Positions 21,801 through 35,169 are shown, numbered from the stretch's first letter. The stretch is DNA of 64,000 nucleotides from Trematomus loennbergii (GCA_012861695.1 JAAOOA010000180.1:310001-374000); one strand, 5' to 3'. The notes: generated by a model from the sequence alone, not told the origin. Translations and numbers: made by a program.

Positions 21801-21903
21801 CCTCCAAGTCAGACATGAGAGGCTCAGCTATGCTCAAGGAAACCCACGCCCAGACTCCAGTCCATATCTCTTCAGTCAAATTGTACAGCACACTAGAAAA
21901 TGA
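18887..21903 (+). pseudogene. coiled-coil protein gene with acidic EEEI repeat, frame broken
   Basis: I do not recognise the gene. Exon 1 (18887-19622, or from an ATG at 19011) begins MPQVKYTTICSLCRTINKPG and carries about 125 residues built from the four-residue unit EEEI with EEIL, EEKIL and TMEEGQEFANKVEEEV interruptions, then an acidic tail. A donor GAG|GTAAGA (19622) and acceptor TTTCACAG (19836) bound an intron. Exon 2 encodes about 600 residues of coiled coil, including a tandem duplication of some 90 residues beginning LQRDYEAAVSQQ, once near 20475 and once near 20738. The reading frame breaks near the end of exon 1 (an A run), near 19900, after 20970 and several times to 21600; the last frame ends FSQIVQHTRK, stop at 21901-21903. 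Splice sites and codon-rich composition argue for a real former gene. The relation to golgin- or myosin-like proteins is by composition only. Confidence 0.55.
19096..19485 (+). repeat. 12-bp minisatellite coding EEEI
   Basis: Tandem GAGGAGGAGATC/ATT units with GAGGAGGAAATCCTG variants, containing a larger duplication ending in ACCATGGAGGAGGGGCAGGAG (near 19300 and 19430). Every frame is open over most of its length, so opposite-strand and shifted frames here are artefacts. Confidence 0.8.
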
Positions 21904-22184
21904 TCCTCAAGGACATTTTGAGTGTGCGACTGGCATCGACGCAAATATGTTTTTTAGTTATAATTTTGAATATGTTTTATTTTTTTTAATGTATTATCTT
22001 TTTTATTTTTAGCTGTTGCTTTCCCCTATGTTTTTTCCATTTGTCCACACGGTAACTGTCAGGTTCTTTGGAAATTGTTCCTTGTCCGAGGGTGTCTTTT
22101 TATGATATTTATATTCTGTACGAACTGTAAAGTCCCGAGATAAATGTAAAATGAGTGATATTGGGCCATACAAATAAACCTCAA

Positions 22185-22400
22185 AGCCTCAAAGAAGATC
22201 CAGAGCCAAGAGAAAGAGCTGTGTGAGAAGAATCTGGCTTTAGAAGAGAGCCTGACAGCCGAGAAACTCCCAAGGTCGTCTCTCAAAAGTGAGATTTGAG
22301 AAGATGGTTGGAAAGCAGGCGTCAGCTGGACCTCTTTCAATCCTCACTAAACTCCTAAGGTCGTCTCTCAAAAGTGAGAAGAAGCGATCACAAATGGTCC
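22185..22400 (+). repeat. partial duplicate of the coiled-coil exon
   Basis: Starts GCCTCAAAGAAGATCCAGAG and repeats sequence from about 20670-20720 and 21010-21075 (GAGAGCCTGACAGCCGAGAAACTCC, GTCGTCTCTCAAAAGTGAGAAG), with indels. It lies about 280 bp beyond the last coding base of the coiled-coil gene and looks like a fragment of a third repeat copy. Confidence 0.7.
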
Positions 22401-22854
22401 CTTGTCAAAGTCCCAGGAAATGTGAAGTTTAGCCAACAATCTGGTCCTTTGAGGAGCTTTAGTGGTGATATTACTAATACCACATTATTGTTGTTATCAC
22501 AGTGTTATAGTTGTCTCTTTGTAGGACACTGATTTAAATTATTCTTAAACTATGATTTTTTTTTATGCTGTGTATGTAATTTGTTATATGTAGTGTTATC
22601 TTTTATCTGGACCCTGAGTGTAATATTGTTTTTTTGGATTGATTATATGTTTTATTTTCACGTTTGTCAATTTTCTTTAATCAATAAATGTTGAGTCATC
22701 AACCATTAAAATGTCAAGAATTTGTGATGGATGTTTTTCTGAAAGTGGCATAGCGCAACAACATTTGCTGCCCAGTGTTCAAATATAATTGTGCACCAGA
22801 CTAAGAAGACATTTCAATAAAAATATCGGTTGAATTCAGCCTTCAGTTTCTTGT
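22401..22854. other. no gene seen
   Basis: AT-rich intergenic sequence containing AATAAA-like motifs near 22680 and 22820. No domain-bearing frame. Confidence 0.4.
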
Positions 22855-23388
22855 TGGTGTCTATCTACGCCGGCATCCTGAGTCGTCGCTGATCCTGTTG
22901 CTGTGGTCCTGGATCCTGATCCTGAGTCCTGAGTCCTGCATCCTGAGTCCTGGACTTCGAGTCGTGGCTGAACCTGTCACTGTGGTCCTGCCTGACTCTC
23001 ATCATACTACTTCCCTGATGGCTCCCACAGGATTGTTGACGTCCTCGTGGATTCATCTTCTTATTATAGACACATGCATTTCCAAACATTTGGTCTACCT
23101 ACGCTGTAAAATGTATTATCTCTTTGATTTACACACGGCATCTATTGCACGTCTGTCCGTCCTGGGAGAGGGATCCCTCCTCTGTTGCTCTCCCTGAGGT
23201 TTCTCCCATGTTCCTTTAAACTGAGGGTTTCTCTCTGGAAGTGTTTCCTTGTACGATGTGAGGGTCTAAGGACAGAGGGTGTCGCATTGTCATACTGATA
23301 TTCTGTACAAACTGTGAAGTCCTCTGAGACTAATGTAACATTTGTGATATTGGGCTATACAAATAAACATTGATTGATTGATTGATTC
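22855..23388 (+). mobile_element. retroposon 3' tail with ATTG repeat
   Basis: Contains the widespread fish retroposon blocks GGAGAGGGATCCCTCCTCTG, TGAGGGTCTAAGGACAGAGG and TGTGATATTGGGCTATACAA, ending AATAAACATTGATTGATTGATTG. A diverged copy of the last part lies at about 22095-22185, after the coiled-coil gene. No coding capacity. SINE or truncated LINE; not decided. Confidence 0.6.
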
Positions 23389-23450
23389 AGTGAGCAAATC
23401 TCTACATCTACATTTCCGAGGAAAATATTTGTGTACATGTTTTGTTTTAA

Positions 23451-24140
23451 AGGTCACCTATCATGGTGTTTTTAGGCAATAGCATGGGTCTCAGATATAT
23501 AAAATATATAAAAAACATGTCTATGAAGTGTTTTGCTCAAAATAGCAAACAGATCACCCATTCTAGCCATGCCTCATATCCCTCTATTTCACTTCCTGTT
23601 TCAAAAGTGCTGATTCTGGGTATAAAGCTTTAAAAGAAAAATTGATAAAAAAGAGGGGCGGAGCTTATGTCTGCTCATGCGGGAGATTCTACCGGCAGAT
23701 TCTGCCGTGATGAAACTCCATATCATGGATTATCAAGGATTCTCTCTGAAACAGTATGGAGCTCAAAGGCTTTCTCTCTTGCGGTTATACCACAAGGTGA
23801 GTTCCTTTTTATTTCCTGCTTCTTCACACATGCTCTCCAGTACAGGTTAGCTCTGAGTGTTAGCGATGCTAATGTAAACACCGACCATATTACGTCCAAA
23901 ACAGTCGGCATTGTTTCTGATAGCAACTTTCTGATAGTGCTGTGGGTCCGCGGCCGATATGACGTCAAACCGCCGCAAATCTGGATCAGCTCCGTTGTAC
24001 CTCAGTTTTTAGAGATTTGGGTACGGAGAAAAAGAGAGAGGGTTTTATTTTCTGACGCTGTGTGAGTCTCCTGACACACCGGGGACACATATTATGTATA
24101 AGAGACATCAAAAAGTGCATTTTGCATGACAGGTCCCCTT
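23451..24140. mobile_element. TTAA-type MITE (piggyBac-like), full copy
   Basis: Flanked by TTAA on both sides (23447-23450, 24141-24144), with imperfect inverted ends AGGTCACCTATCATG and AAGGGGACCTGTCATG. 690 bp, no transposase. Related copies occur at 33542-35750 (interrupted) and 54096-54830 (interrupted). TTAA duplication points to piggyBac-type mobilisation. Confidence 0.7.
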
Positions 24141-24144
24141 TTAA

Positions 24145-24602
24145 ATAACTGCCATGTGTGGAAAAAACTAAAATAAAAAAATGTTAAAAAGAAGAAACCA
24201 AGATATTTAGGATAGAGAATGTGTCCTCTGCTGTGCATTGAAATAACAGATGCATGAAATTAAAAACACAACTCAGTGGAAACCATGTCCCCACGTGGCT
24301 TAACCTCTCCTTTCACTGATTTAATATCAAACTGTGTCCTTCAGGAGCAAACAACAGAAGAAGATGCATTTATTATTTATATAAAACACAAGTGTCCTGC
24401 AGCGGGGGGGAGAGTGTCCTTTCAAACACTATTAAAGAAACACATGTGGTCGATCACAGAGCCCAGTTTTATATATAATGAGGATACTGAGGGGTGCGTT
24501 TAGCATGAAACACTTGAAATAACTAACGGAGAAGTTAACAAAGAAAGTAGAAAGAAAGGGAGGTCATAGAAAAATATTTCTTCTAAAAAGTGAGCAATGA
24601 TT
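24145..24602. other. no gene seen
   Basis: Unique sequence between two MITEs. The 75-codon plus-strand frame at 24276 has no domain and no splice context. Confidence 0.4.
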
Positions 24603-25243
24603 GAGGCTGCTTTTACACGGGAACGTTTGCGTTTATGCACAGTATGCGTTTTCAAAAAAGTCTTCCGTTCACATGCATTCGTTTCATTTAACGTGTCTGT
24701 TCAAACGAGACCGCTGGAAACGCTGTAGTACATATGCCGGGACTGTAAGTGGCGCTGTAACTTCCGCCACAAAATACACCAAAAGCAGCGAAGAAGACCC
24801 CGGAGCAGCCCCGCAGCAATGTTGCCATGGCTACCCTTCTGTTTATGCCCCGCGGTGGACTTAGCAACATGTAGTTCATGTAATTCTCCATGTCCACTTG
24901 TTGCTGATGGTTGTGGTAGAGGAGCTGTAGATGTTGTACTAACATCTGTAGCATGGTCAGTAGCAGTAGCACTAACAGTAGCTACTGACAGTAGCTACTG
25001 TTAGTGCTACAGCAGTGAGCAGGAGAGGCGGGGCTATCGTTATTTTTTCAGGAAATATTCGTATAGAGGCGATTACACGGACTCGGTTGACCCCCCAGAG
25101 AGTTTTGTTTGCAAATCTATCCACCTTGGGACCCGTTATCGTTTGTGGGGTCCGTTTGTTACGGCCTCGTGTAAATAATAGGGCTATACGTAAGAGAAAC
25201 TATGCAGATACAAGCCGTTTCGTTCTCGTGTAAATGTGGTCTG
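24603..25243. mobile_element. MITE-like repeat, copy 2
   Basis: Matches 17485-18460 at both ends and in its first 400 bp, but lacks the middle: at about 24988 the sequence jumps over the segment seen at 17870-18215, leaving a palindrome GTAGCTACTGACAGTAGCTAC. Terminal blocks TTTACACGGGAACG and, inverted, TTTACACGAGAACG. Confidence 0.65.
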
Positions 25244-25289
25244 AGAGTCAGAACTAAACCTTTCAGATGTGTGTATCTCACTCTGCTCT

Positions 25290-25447
25290 GTGACTTTCAC
25301 TCATGTACCTTTGTTATTCATGTTTTATTATCTTTATCTAGTGTTTTAAATGCCATTTTATAATATGTTTCTTAATGTCTTTCATTTTTGTAAAGCACTT
25401 TGAATTGCCTTGTGTTGAAAGGTGCTATATGAATAAACTTGCCTTGC
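25290..25447 (+). mobile_element. L2-type LINE 3' tail
   Basis: Ends with GTAAAGCACTTTGAATTGCC, TTGTGTTGAAAGGTGC and TATATGAATAAACTTGCCTTG, the same terminal sequence found (reverse complemented) at the 3' end of the large LINE at 37514. A 5'-truncated insertion without coding sequence. Confidence 0.7.
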
Positions 25448-25559
25448 TGCACATCTAGAAATTAAAACAAAGCCAAGAGTAATATTTGGAGCGGATGAAA
25501 ACTAGTGAAAAGAAATGTCAGCCGTCTCAAAGCTCTACCTGATGATTGCAGGAAAACAT

Positions 25560-25640
25560 AAGATACGATACGATAAGATGTACTTTATTGATCCCAATGT
25601 GGGAAATGTTTGCGTTGAAGCAGCATAAAGAACAAGTCAT
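25560..25640 (-). mobile_element. retroposon tail with TTTATTGATCCC motif
   Basis: ACGATACGATAAGATG followed by TTTATTGATCCCAATGTGGG resembles 28378-28445, where a GATA tract precedes TTTATTGATCCCAATTTGGG. Both look like reversed 3' tails of the same non-LTR family. Low detail. Confidence 0.45.
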
Positions 25641-26047
25641 TGCACATAAGTAGAAATAAAAAACTAAACATTAACATACGTGTTGTTTTAAGAAAACCAT
25701 GTTTAGGACAAATGTGACTGTTAAGAAGTCAAGGTAGGAAAATGTGTATATGTTAGGAGGAGAAACGTGCAGCATCTTCAGAAACGATGCTAATATAAGA
25801 ACAGACATGTGCCAAAACACATGAAGAGGAAGAGAAGTCTTCACCAACGCGAGGAAACATGCTCAGCGTTTACTAAAAGCGCTGCGTGAATGAAACACTG
25901 CTTATAGTTGCATCGTTTTTTAAGCTGTTTTTGACCGTTGTGGCGTTTCAAATTTGAAAAACACTCGACTGTACGATCAGTTAGTGCTGGTTCTTATTCA
26001 GCAAGCCATTTCTGTCATTCTTGTGTTTACAGGAGCAGCAGAGAGCT

Positions 26048-26049
<2 letters not shown>

Positions 26050-26133
<84 letters not shown>

Positions 26134-26138
26134 TGTGT

Positions 26139-26171
<33 letters not shown>
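26050..26171 (+). repeat. (TG)n microsatellite
   Basis: About 120 bp of TG with several GGTG interruptions. A (CA)n tract follows 108 bp later in inverse orientation. All CVCVCV or HTHTHT frames across it are artefacts. Confidence 0.97.
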
Positions 26172-26175
<4 letters not shown>

Positions 26176-26278
26176 CCTCACACTGTTCTGTCTGGAGACA
26201 TGTGATTCCCCACCCGCTGACACATTTATGTGACAGCGACTGAAGAACAAACCCCAAGACATGACGGAGCTGTGATCA

Positions 26279-26357
<79 letters not shown>

Positions 26358-26378
26358 ACACACACACACACACACACA
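26279..26378 (+). repeat. (CA)n microsatellite
   Basis: About 100 bp of CA with one interruption (CACCACAC). It is the inverted counterpart of 26050-26171. Confidence 0.97.
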
Positions 26379-26496
26379 CGGAGCACAGCGCAGTTCTTTT
26401 GCTCTTGTAATCATGAGAACATTTGCATACAGCAGACTCATTCCTTTAAACCCTGAAGTCAAATCTTAATAATTTTCCTCATTGACCCAGAATATA

Positions 26497-26501
<5 letters not shown>

Positions 26502-26595
<94 letters not shown>

Positions 26596-26600
26596 ACACA
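26502..26600 (+). repeat. (CA)n microsatellite
   Basis: About 95 bp of CA following CTCTCT, with one CACCACAC interruption at the right end. Confidence 0.97.
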
Positions 26601-28367
<1,767 letters not shown>

Positions 28368-28408
<41 letters not shown>

Positions 28409-28450
28409 TCTTTATTGATCCCAATTTGGGAAATGTTTTCCAAATTGTTA
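28368..28450 (-). mobile_element. GATA microsatellite with retroposon tail
   Basis: (GATA)n at about 28368-28407 runs into TTCTTTATTGATCCCAATTTGGG, the reversed end of a non-LTR retroposon common in fish. Simple tandem tails are typical of RTE- and Rex-type insertions. Confidence 0.6.
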
Positions 28451-28761
28451 CCATCTCAAAATACAATCATATAATATTCTATATCATTTGTTTTATATCT
28501 GTGAATGTACATGAATACAATAATGCACTATTAACCATTTAAAATAACATTTTACTGATAATACTAACGATATTTGTACTTAAGTATAGTTGTACATGCA
28601 GGATATGTATTTATGGTTATTTGAACACACTGTATTGATGTGTTCTTTTACTTCAAGTACTTTGTTGTGCTTGTTTGTAGCTACATGTCTGTTCCTGTCT
28701 TCCTGTAATATGTTCTCCTGTGTAACTTGATCGAAGGGAGCTGCAAACAGGGAGGGACCTC

Positions 28762-28772
28762 GAAAGTGAAAG
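28762..28772 (+). promoter_or_regulatory. candidate interferon-response element
   Basis: GAAAGTGAAAG fits the GAAANNGAAA core of an ISRE. A possible non-coding first exon ending near AGAGAACAG with a GGTGAGTG donor follows at about 28830. No coding exon connects to it. Motif-level evidence only. Confidence 0.35.
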
Positions 28773-29280
28773 TAAGTGAGTAACAGACAGACTCCATTTC
28801 ACACGTTGACAGAGCAGCAGAAAGAGAACAGGGTGAGTGTTAAAACCAGGCTCTGCTGGGGTTTCCTAAACAATTCATGTTTACTCTGTTTGACTTTATC
28901 TCTGAAAAATACAGTCTCGATAAAAAAGCAACGTCTTAGAGTCCGATGTGGCATATTGAAATGTTGTAGGTCTAAACTTCCCCTTTCACGTCCGTGTGTC
29001 TGCGCCATCATGGTTACATAACTATACAGACTTATGTGTTGTTAGTGGTGTTAGTTGATTTAAAACAAAAAGTAATCGCGTAAATCACGATCATAAACTG
29101 TGATTAATCTTCATAAATCAGAAGTTTAAAATATTAGTACGCCTGTTAACTTGTATTTTGGAGAGATATAAAACAAATACATCGTGTGTTGTAGTCTAAT
29201 AAAGCGGTCCATGAAAAACTGCTGAGAGAAATAAAAGGGGTTTGAATCCGTGTATCTACCGTCCGTTTGTTTTCTTTATT

Positions 29281-29412
29281 CAGACATTTATTTATTTCAA
29301 GAGACTTGTATTTCATAATGAGACATTTATTTATTTATTTCAGGGGACTTGTATTTCATAATGACACATTTATTTATTTCAGGGGACTTGTATTTCATAA
29401 TGACACATTTCC
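29281..29412. repeat. tandem repeat, three units of about 45 bp
   Basis: Units of GACATTTATTTATTTCAGGG plus ACTTGTATTTCATAATGA, with TTTA expansions. Non-coding. Confidence 0.75.
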
Positions 29413-29684
29413 ATTTCTTATATGCAAATGAACGGGGCGTGGTTAGCTCACAGATCCAGACCAAAGCAACAGCACCGCAACACTGACTCAATAGCTCTTG
29501 TTTCACACTCAGCCTGATTTAGCTCTGGTTCTTCCTGTTTCAGCCGCAGCGGAGCCGGCTCTAAACACCGAACACCGGTTCTTAGCTGACCCCACTTGGC
29601 TGCCCGGCAAGAACCAAGAACCACGCTCACGTCGGAAGGGGGCGAGATTAACCTGAGCCATAATAACAGTTTATGGCGAGTACG

Positions 29685-29695
29685 GAAAATGAAAG
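29685..29695 (+). promoter_or_regulatory. candidate interferon-response element
   Basis: GAAAATGAAAG matches the GAAANNGAAA core. It lies about 240 bp downstream of a GC-richer stretch (29435-29640) that carries no coding exon. Weak evidence alone. Confidence 0.25.
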
Positions 29696-30190
29696 TTGTA
29701 ACAAGAAGTAGCGCTGAGCAAAGTGACTAGAAGGCAACCACACACTTATATAAATAAATAAATGTGTCTGTTAGTACACATTTACTGACACAAACATTTG
29801 TATCATCTGTTGTAGACCCAAATACATTAAATAAAATAAGAACTCATTCTCAAAAAGATAAACGCCATTCTTAAAATGTATAAATGAACAATAGTTGGAT
29901 TAATATTGATTAGAGTCAGGGTTAAATTGGGCCGGGGCTGTCCGGGGCTCAGCCCCGGCACATAGGACGATGCTCTGACGTTATCACCCTCGCTCATTTG
30001 TCATTTGTTTAAGCCATGTTAAAACATCTCTCGTTCTTAATATAGACTTTATTTAGGGTCGATATGTGTTGACTTTACTTTAAAATAGCAGATCTCTGTG
30101 AGGATATAGTTTTTCCGCTTAGTGAACGTGTGTCTCTGCTCCGATCAGGAGCTGCAGCACCGCGGCTCCTTCGTGCAGAGAGTCTGCAGC

Positions 30191-30467
<277 letters not shown>

Positions 30468-30534
30468 GAGAGTCTGCAGCGGTACCGCCAAACCCCGACC
30501 CGTCTTGTAACACGGAGCCCGTTTCCTACACCAT

Positions 30535-32255
30535 CAGGGCCGGTTCTAACAAATTTGCTGCCCTAGGCGAGATTTTAGCTGGCGCCCAACCCAAAAATGC
30601 TTCAATCTGGTGCACTTTAAGCACACATTACTAGAGACCTGATCTACTGTAGGGGGTACAGTACAACTCTAAACACCCATATGAAAAAGATCGGTTACAT
30701 TTTAATAACCAAATATGTGAACATAACCAATAACCTACCATAGCCAATAACAAATAAATGTACTTATTTTATTGTTGTTGTTCATTCATATCTTATTTTA
30801 CCTAGTTAACATTTATTTATGCATATTTTTGTATCTCTCAAGTTTTAAATTATATTTCTGGTTTACTATATTATTCATTGAAATGATTTCAAACCTGTTT
30901 ATCCAAATAATTATAAAGGAGTGCCTTGGAAATATTTGTTTACATAAATTGCATTTATCTCTCTCGCTCGATCCCACGCCCACTTTGGCTGTGAGCTGCG
31001 GACGCCTGATAAGCCAACACCCCCCACTTTCATCACTTACAGCGCCCATCGTACAGGGCAAATGAAAAGTGTAACCGGGGTGAAAAGGGAGTTACATGTA
31101 CTTAATTATGAATGTTGTTACATCAAGGCCGAAAATTAGGATGAGCGCAAACAGTCAAAAAACATTTTTTCCCTCCCAGAGCTGCCAGCACAGCGCTCCC
31201 CCAGATCTGGCGCCCTAGGCGACCGCCTATGTCGCCTATGCCAATAACCGGCCCTGACTTAACCTAACAACTTATTTAATTTGTTATCACAATTACTAAT
31301 GTCATGTTCTTTTTTATTCTTGAAGAGAATGTCTTTTTTTCTGGCATTCTTCCAGGATTAACAAAAATAAGAATAACATTGAGAAAAATCTTTGAAGTAA
31401 ATGGCTGTTGTTAAACGCTTCCCACATTTACTTCAATCGTACAGTGGAAAAGATAAAAGTATCCAAGGAATACACAATAGAATATATAAAGAATAAATGA
31501 AAAATCTCTACAAAAGACCAACACACTACAAAAACTGAAACGTATTGACATAGTTAATATACATCAACAAGGCTTCAAATGTATTCAGTATTGTATGAAC
31601 ATGTTTTAATTGGGGTGTGGACGTCACATCCTCAAGGGGGGTCCGGGGGTATGCCCCCCTGGGAAGAAATGTTTGAAAATGTAAAGTAAAATGCTTCAAT
31701 CTGGTGCACTTTGAGCACACATTACTAGAGACTAGATCTAGGGGGTACAACTCTAAACACCCATATGAAAAAGATCGGTTACATTTTAATAACATTTAAT
31801 AACCAAATATGTGAACATAACCAATAACCATAGCCAATAACAAATAAATGTAACTTATTTAATTGTTGTTGTTCATTCATATCTTATTTTACCTAGTTAA
31901 CATTTATTTATGCATATTTTTTTATCTCTCAAGTTTTAAACGATATTTCTGGTTTACTGTCCTATAGTATACATTGAAATGATTTCAAACCTGTTTATCC
32001 AAATAATTATAAAGGAGTGCCTTGGAAATATGTGTTTACATAAATTGCATTTATCTCTCTCGCTCGCTCCCACGCCCACTTTGGCTGTGAGCTGCGGACG
32101 CCTGATAAGCCAACACCCCCACTTTCATCACTTGAATGGATGAAGCGCAAACGGTCAAAAATGTTTTTTCCCTCCCAGAGCTGCCAGCGCAGCGCCCCCC
32201 CAGATCTGGCGCCCTCGGCGACCGTCTATGTCGCCTATGCCAAAAACCGGCCCTG
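30535..32255. mobile_element. nested hAT-type element with internal tandem duplication
   Basis: Starts CAGGGCCGGTTCTAAC, ends AACCGGCCCTG, flanked by TACACCAT (30527-30534, 32256-32263). A complete right end is also present internally at 31256, and 30597-31256 is repeated, diverged, at about 31690-32255. The outer duplication pairs only with the outermost ends, so the duplicated unit moved or arose as part of this element. Confidence 0.78.
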
Positions 32256-32734
32256 TACACCATGCTAAATGTATGTCTGCATAAAGCTGAGTTATGATCG
32301 GTCATAATAACACAGAATTTGGTGATGATGAAATAGTTTACAGTGAGATTTACTCCCATACTTTTGGCCATACTCACACAGCCCTACAAATGAATAGAGA
32401 TTTCCACACAAATGTTCTTTAGCAAGTGTGCAGAGCAGTGTTGATTTAAAAAAGCAATTTGAAGGTTGGATATTTGTAAACCTTTTTTTGTGTATATATA
32501 TTAATAATTTAAGATGTAAATTAATTCCAGTTTATTTGTAGTACTTTCTATTTTTATTGTGACATTTGGTGGCATCAATGTGTGCATTTGATACAGATAA
32601 TGGAGCAGTTGCTTTAGGGCCACAGTGTATATCCCTTAAGGTCAAATAATGAGATCCTCGACCTCCGCCCCCCTCTCGCACCTCCACACAGAGCCCCCCA
32701 CATATCAAATCCCAATTTAACCCCTGATTAGAGT

Positions 32735-33420
32735 GCACAATAGAAATAAAATAATTCAGAGAAGAAAAAGAGATATGTTATCTATCAAAACCCAGTTAGA
32801 TTAACATTCATTGGATTGCACACTTAGTTTGTTTGTGTGGATATGGAGCACATTAACATGTTAAATAGCACTTAATGACTGACTGAATGGAAATGACAAT
32901 AAATGAAAATGTAAAACGAAAAAGCGATCATGGAAATGTTTCCAATAAATGAATAAAATAATTTTTGACCACTTTGTTGTTCAAATATATCACATATTTG
33001 TAACTGAATGATGCATTCATTGAAACAAAACACAGTATGAACTGAGGAGTGAGTCCCGTGAGTTTCATGTGTTTTCTTCACTCCGCTGGGAAACTGCTCT
33101 CATGTCAAGAAGCATCAGATCAGTGCATGCGCTGCATCGTCCAATCAGTGAGCGATACACAGTAAGGGGGGGGGCGAGTATCTGAGGATTTCACCGGAGG
33201 ATGGTCTGGTGGTTCCTCCATTATCGCTCCTCCATTATCGCTCCTCGCTCCTCGCTCCTCGCTCCTCGCTCCTCGGTCCTCGGTCCTCCGGTAGATATAA
33301 GCGCCATGGGACGCTACTCAAGATGGCGCAGACAAATCAACTTCCGGTGAGACCGAGGACCGACGAGCGAGGAAATGAAAATAACCGACCTGAGACGCAG
33401 CCCAGGAGAGGCTTCTCAAT
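32735..33420. other. no gene seen; CTCGCTCCT minisatellite
   Basis: Mostly unique sequence. At about 33218-33285 there is a short array of CGCTCCT and CGGTCCT units, followed by GATATAAGCGCCATGG, which could resemble a TATA box and start but leads to no supported exon. Confidence 0.35.
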
Positions 33421-33543
33421 ACTTTAATTTCCCCTCCTCGACTCCCCTCCTCGACTCCTATCCTCGAGACTTAGTCCCGCCCACAGGAGATGCGAGCGGA
33501 GGAGTCGAGGAGGGGAACGAGGAGAGAGGAGGAGAAATTAAAG
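33421..33543. repeat. imperfect palindrome of about 120 bp
   Basis: ACTTTAATTTCCCCTCCTCG at the left reads inverted at the right as CGAGGAGGGG...AATTAAAGT, with a loop around CTTAGTCCCGCCCACAGG. It could be a small MITE whose right end overlaps the TTAA site of the next element. Confidence 0.5.
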
Positions 33544-33607
33544 TGGACCTATCATGCTATATTTAAATGATATATTGTAGGGCCATACCTATATAAGGTA
33601 TATTTAT

Positions 33608-33910
33608 TAGGGCTGTCAGTCGATTAAAATAGTTAATCGCGATTAATCGCAAATTAATCGCACATTTTTTATCTGTTCTAAATGTACCTTAGAGGGATAT
33701 CTTTCAAGTTTTTAATACTCTTATCAACATATGAGTGGACAAATATGCTTTATATGTTTGTTTATTATCATTTGAACAATGACAAATATTCTCATGAATA
33801 TTAAACACAACAACCTGAACATTACAAATATTCGCCTCAATTCAACCTGGAACCTCTCTCATACAATAATACAATACAAAGTGTGTTGTGTGTGGTGTGT
33901 GTGTGTGTGT

Positions 33911-33960
<50 letters not shown>

Positions 33961-33982
33961 TGTGTGTGTGTGGTGTGTGTGT

Positions 33983-34027
<45 letters not shown>

Positions 34028-34562
34028 ACACTGTGATGGATCGTTGGAGCTATGTGCAGCTCAAGGCATATATGCTCGAACGTGTGCTGCCTGGACGCTG
34101 CAATCATGTTGCGCGCACTATCCGTGCTGAGTGCGCTGACTTTTCGTACAATGTCCCACTGTCTGGCTACCTGCATAAAGTCAAGTGCTCGGCGCAGTTG
34201 TCGGCGAAATGTCATTGAAACAGCTCCTTATATCCGTTAGCGCAGCTAGCTAGCACCAGATGCTAACAACAACAACAACACGTAAGGTGTGCCTCGCTCG
34301 TGCGAGTCGCGCCACATACACACACTCTCCGGGTCCTCCCGATGGCCAGTCCGGGCCTGCCGGTGAGCGTGGAAGTGTGGTCTGCCACAAGCGGGCGGCA
34401 GGAGCGGGGCTGTCAGCATCAGCTTGTAGATGGTATTTTAAACTCGATGCGCTCTGAAACTACGGGGCGGCCGAGGACAAAAAATACACATGCGTTAATC
34501 GCGTTAAAATAATTAGTGGCGTTAATTTTTTTTTGCGTTAACGCGTTAACTTGACAGCCCTA
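33608..34562. mobile_element. hAT-type MITE with TAGGGCTGTC ends
   Basis: Ends TAGGGCTGTCAGTCGATTAA and, inverted, TAGGGCTGTCAAGTTAACGC. The direct repeat ATATTTAT flanks it (33600-33607, 34563-34570). It contains TTAATCGCGATTAATCGC, a motif family common in fish genomes, and an expanded TG tract. 955 bp, no transposase. Confidence 0.75.
33884..34026 (+). repeat. (TG)n microsatellite
   Basis: About 140 bp of TG with GGTG interruptions, inside the MITE at 33608-34562. Confidence 0.95.
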
Positions 34563-34839
34563 ATATTTATATGTTTCTGTTTTCAAAATACCAAACAGAT
34601 CATGCATTTTAGCCATGCCTCATTTCGCTCTATGTGCTGTTTGCTGTCTACGGGTCTGATTCTGCTGACCACGCCCCCCTGCAGGAGAGGGGAGACGTGC
34701 TCTGATCAGCTGCTGGGCTGTCAGGAGAGGGGGAGAAAAAGAGATCTCCGTCCTCCGTGTTTATTATATAGAGTCGTTATCATTGTTTAAAAGCTCAATA
34801 AATAACAAGAAGACATTTGACCGGCACTTTCTAATTTTG

Positions 34840-35130
34840 TCCGGAAGATTTGCAGATCAGTCTGCAATTAAAATGGAAACTGAGCAATCTGTTGCCACTA
34901 AATGTTTTTAAAGCTCGGTTGGATGCTACTGAATCGGAAGCTGTTGGTACCTGTGCATGTGGATAGTATGTAATTTGTAATCCCTGTAATGCTACTGTAT
35001 GATGTCCTTTTTGTTGTTCTGTTTATGTTTTTAATGTTTCATGTGGAACCTACTTGAGCAGGTCTCCCTTGAAAAAGAGGTCAATGATCTCAATGGGATA
35101 AACCTGAATAAATAAAGGTTTGAAATGAAA
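34840..35130 (+). mobile_element. LINE 3' end fragment
   Basis: A short frame ends LKWKLSNLLPLNVFKARLDA and stops near 34970, the usual C-terminal block of a fish non-LTR reverse transcriptase. The 3' UTR carries AGGTCTCCCTTGAAAAAGAG and AATCTCAATGGG-like blocks and ends in a GAAAT repeat. 5'-truncated and dead. Confidence 0.6.
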
Positions 35131-35169
35131 TGAAATGAAGATTTAAACTTTAACGGACATCTTGACGGC

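Noticed and set aside
25981..26462. Long frames of alternating Cys-Val or His-Thr across microsatellites here and at 27.2, 30.1-30.5, 33.8-34.2, 59.0-59.4 and 61.5-62.0 kb
   Set aside because: They follow from dinucleotide repeats being open in every frame; no start context, domains or conservation signs.
33209..33570. Short coding exons after GATATAAGCGCCATGG
   Set aside because: The frames run through a CTCGCTCCT array and a palindrome, with no splice donor or domain.
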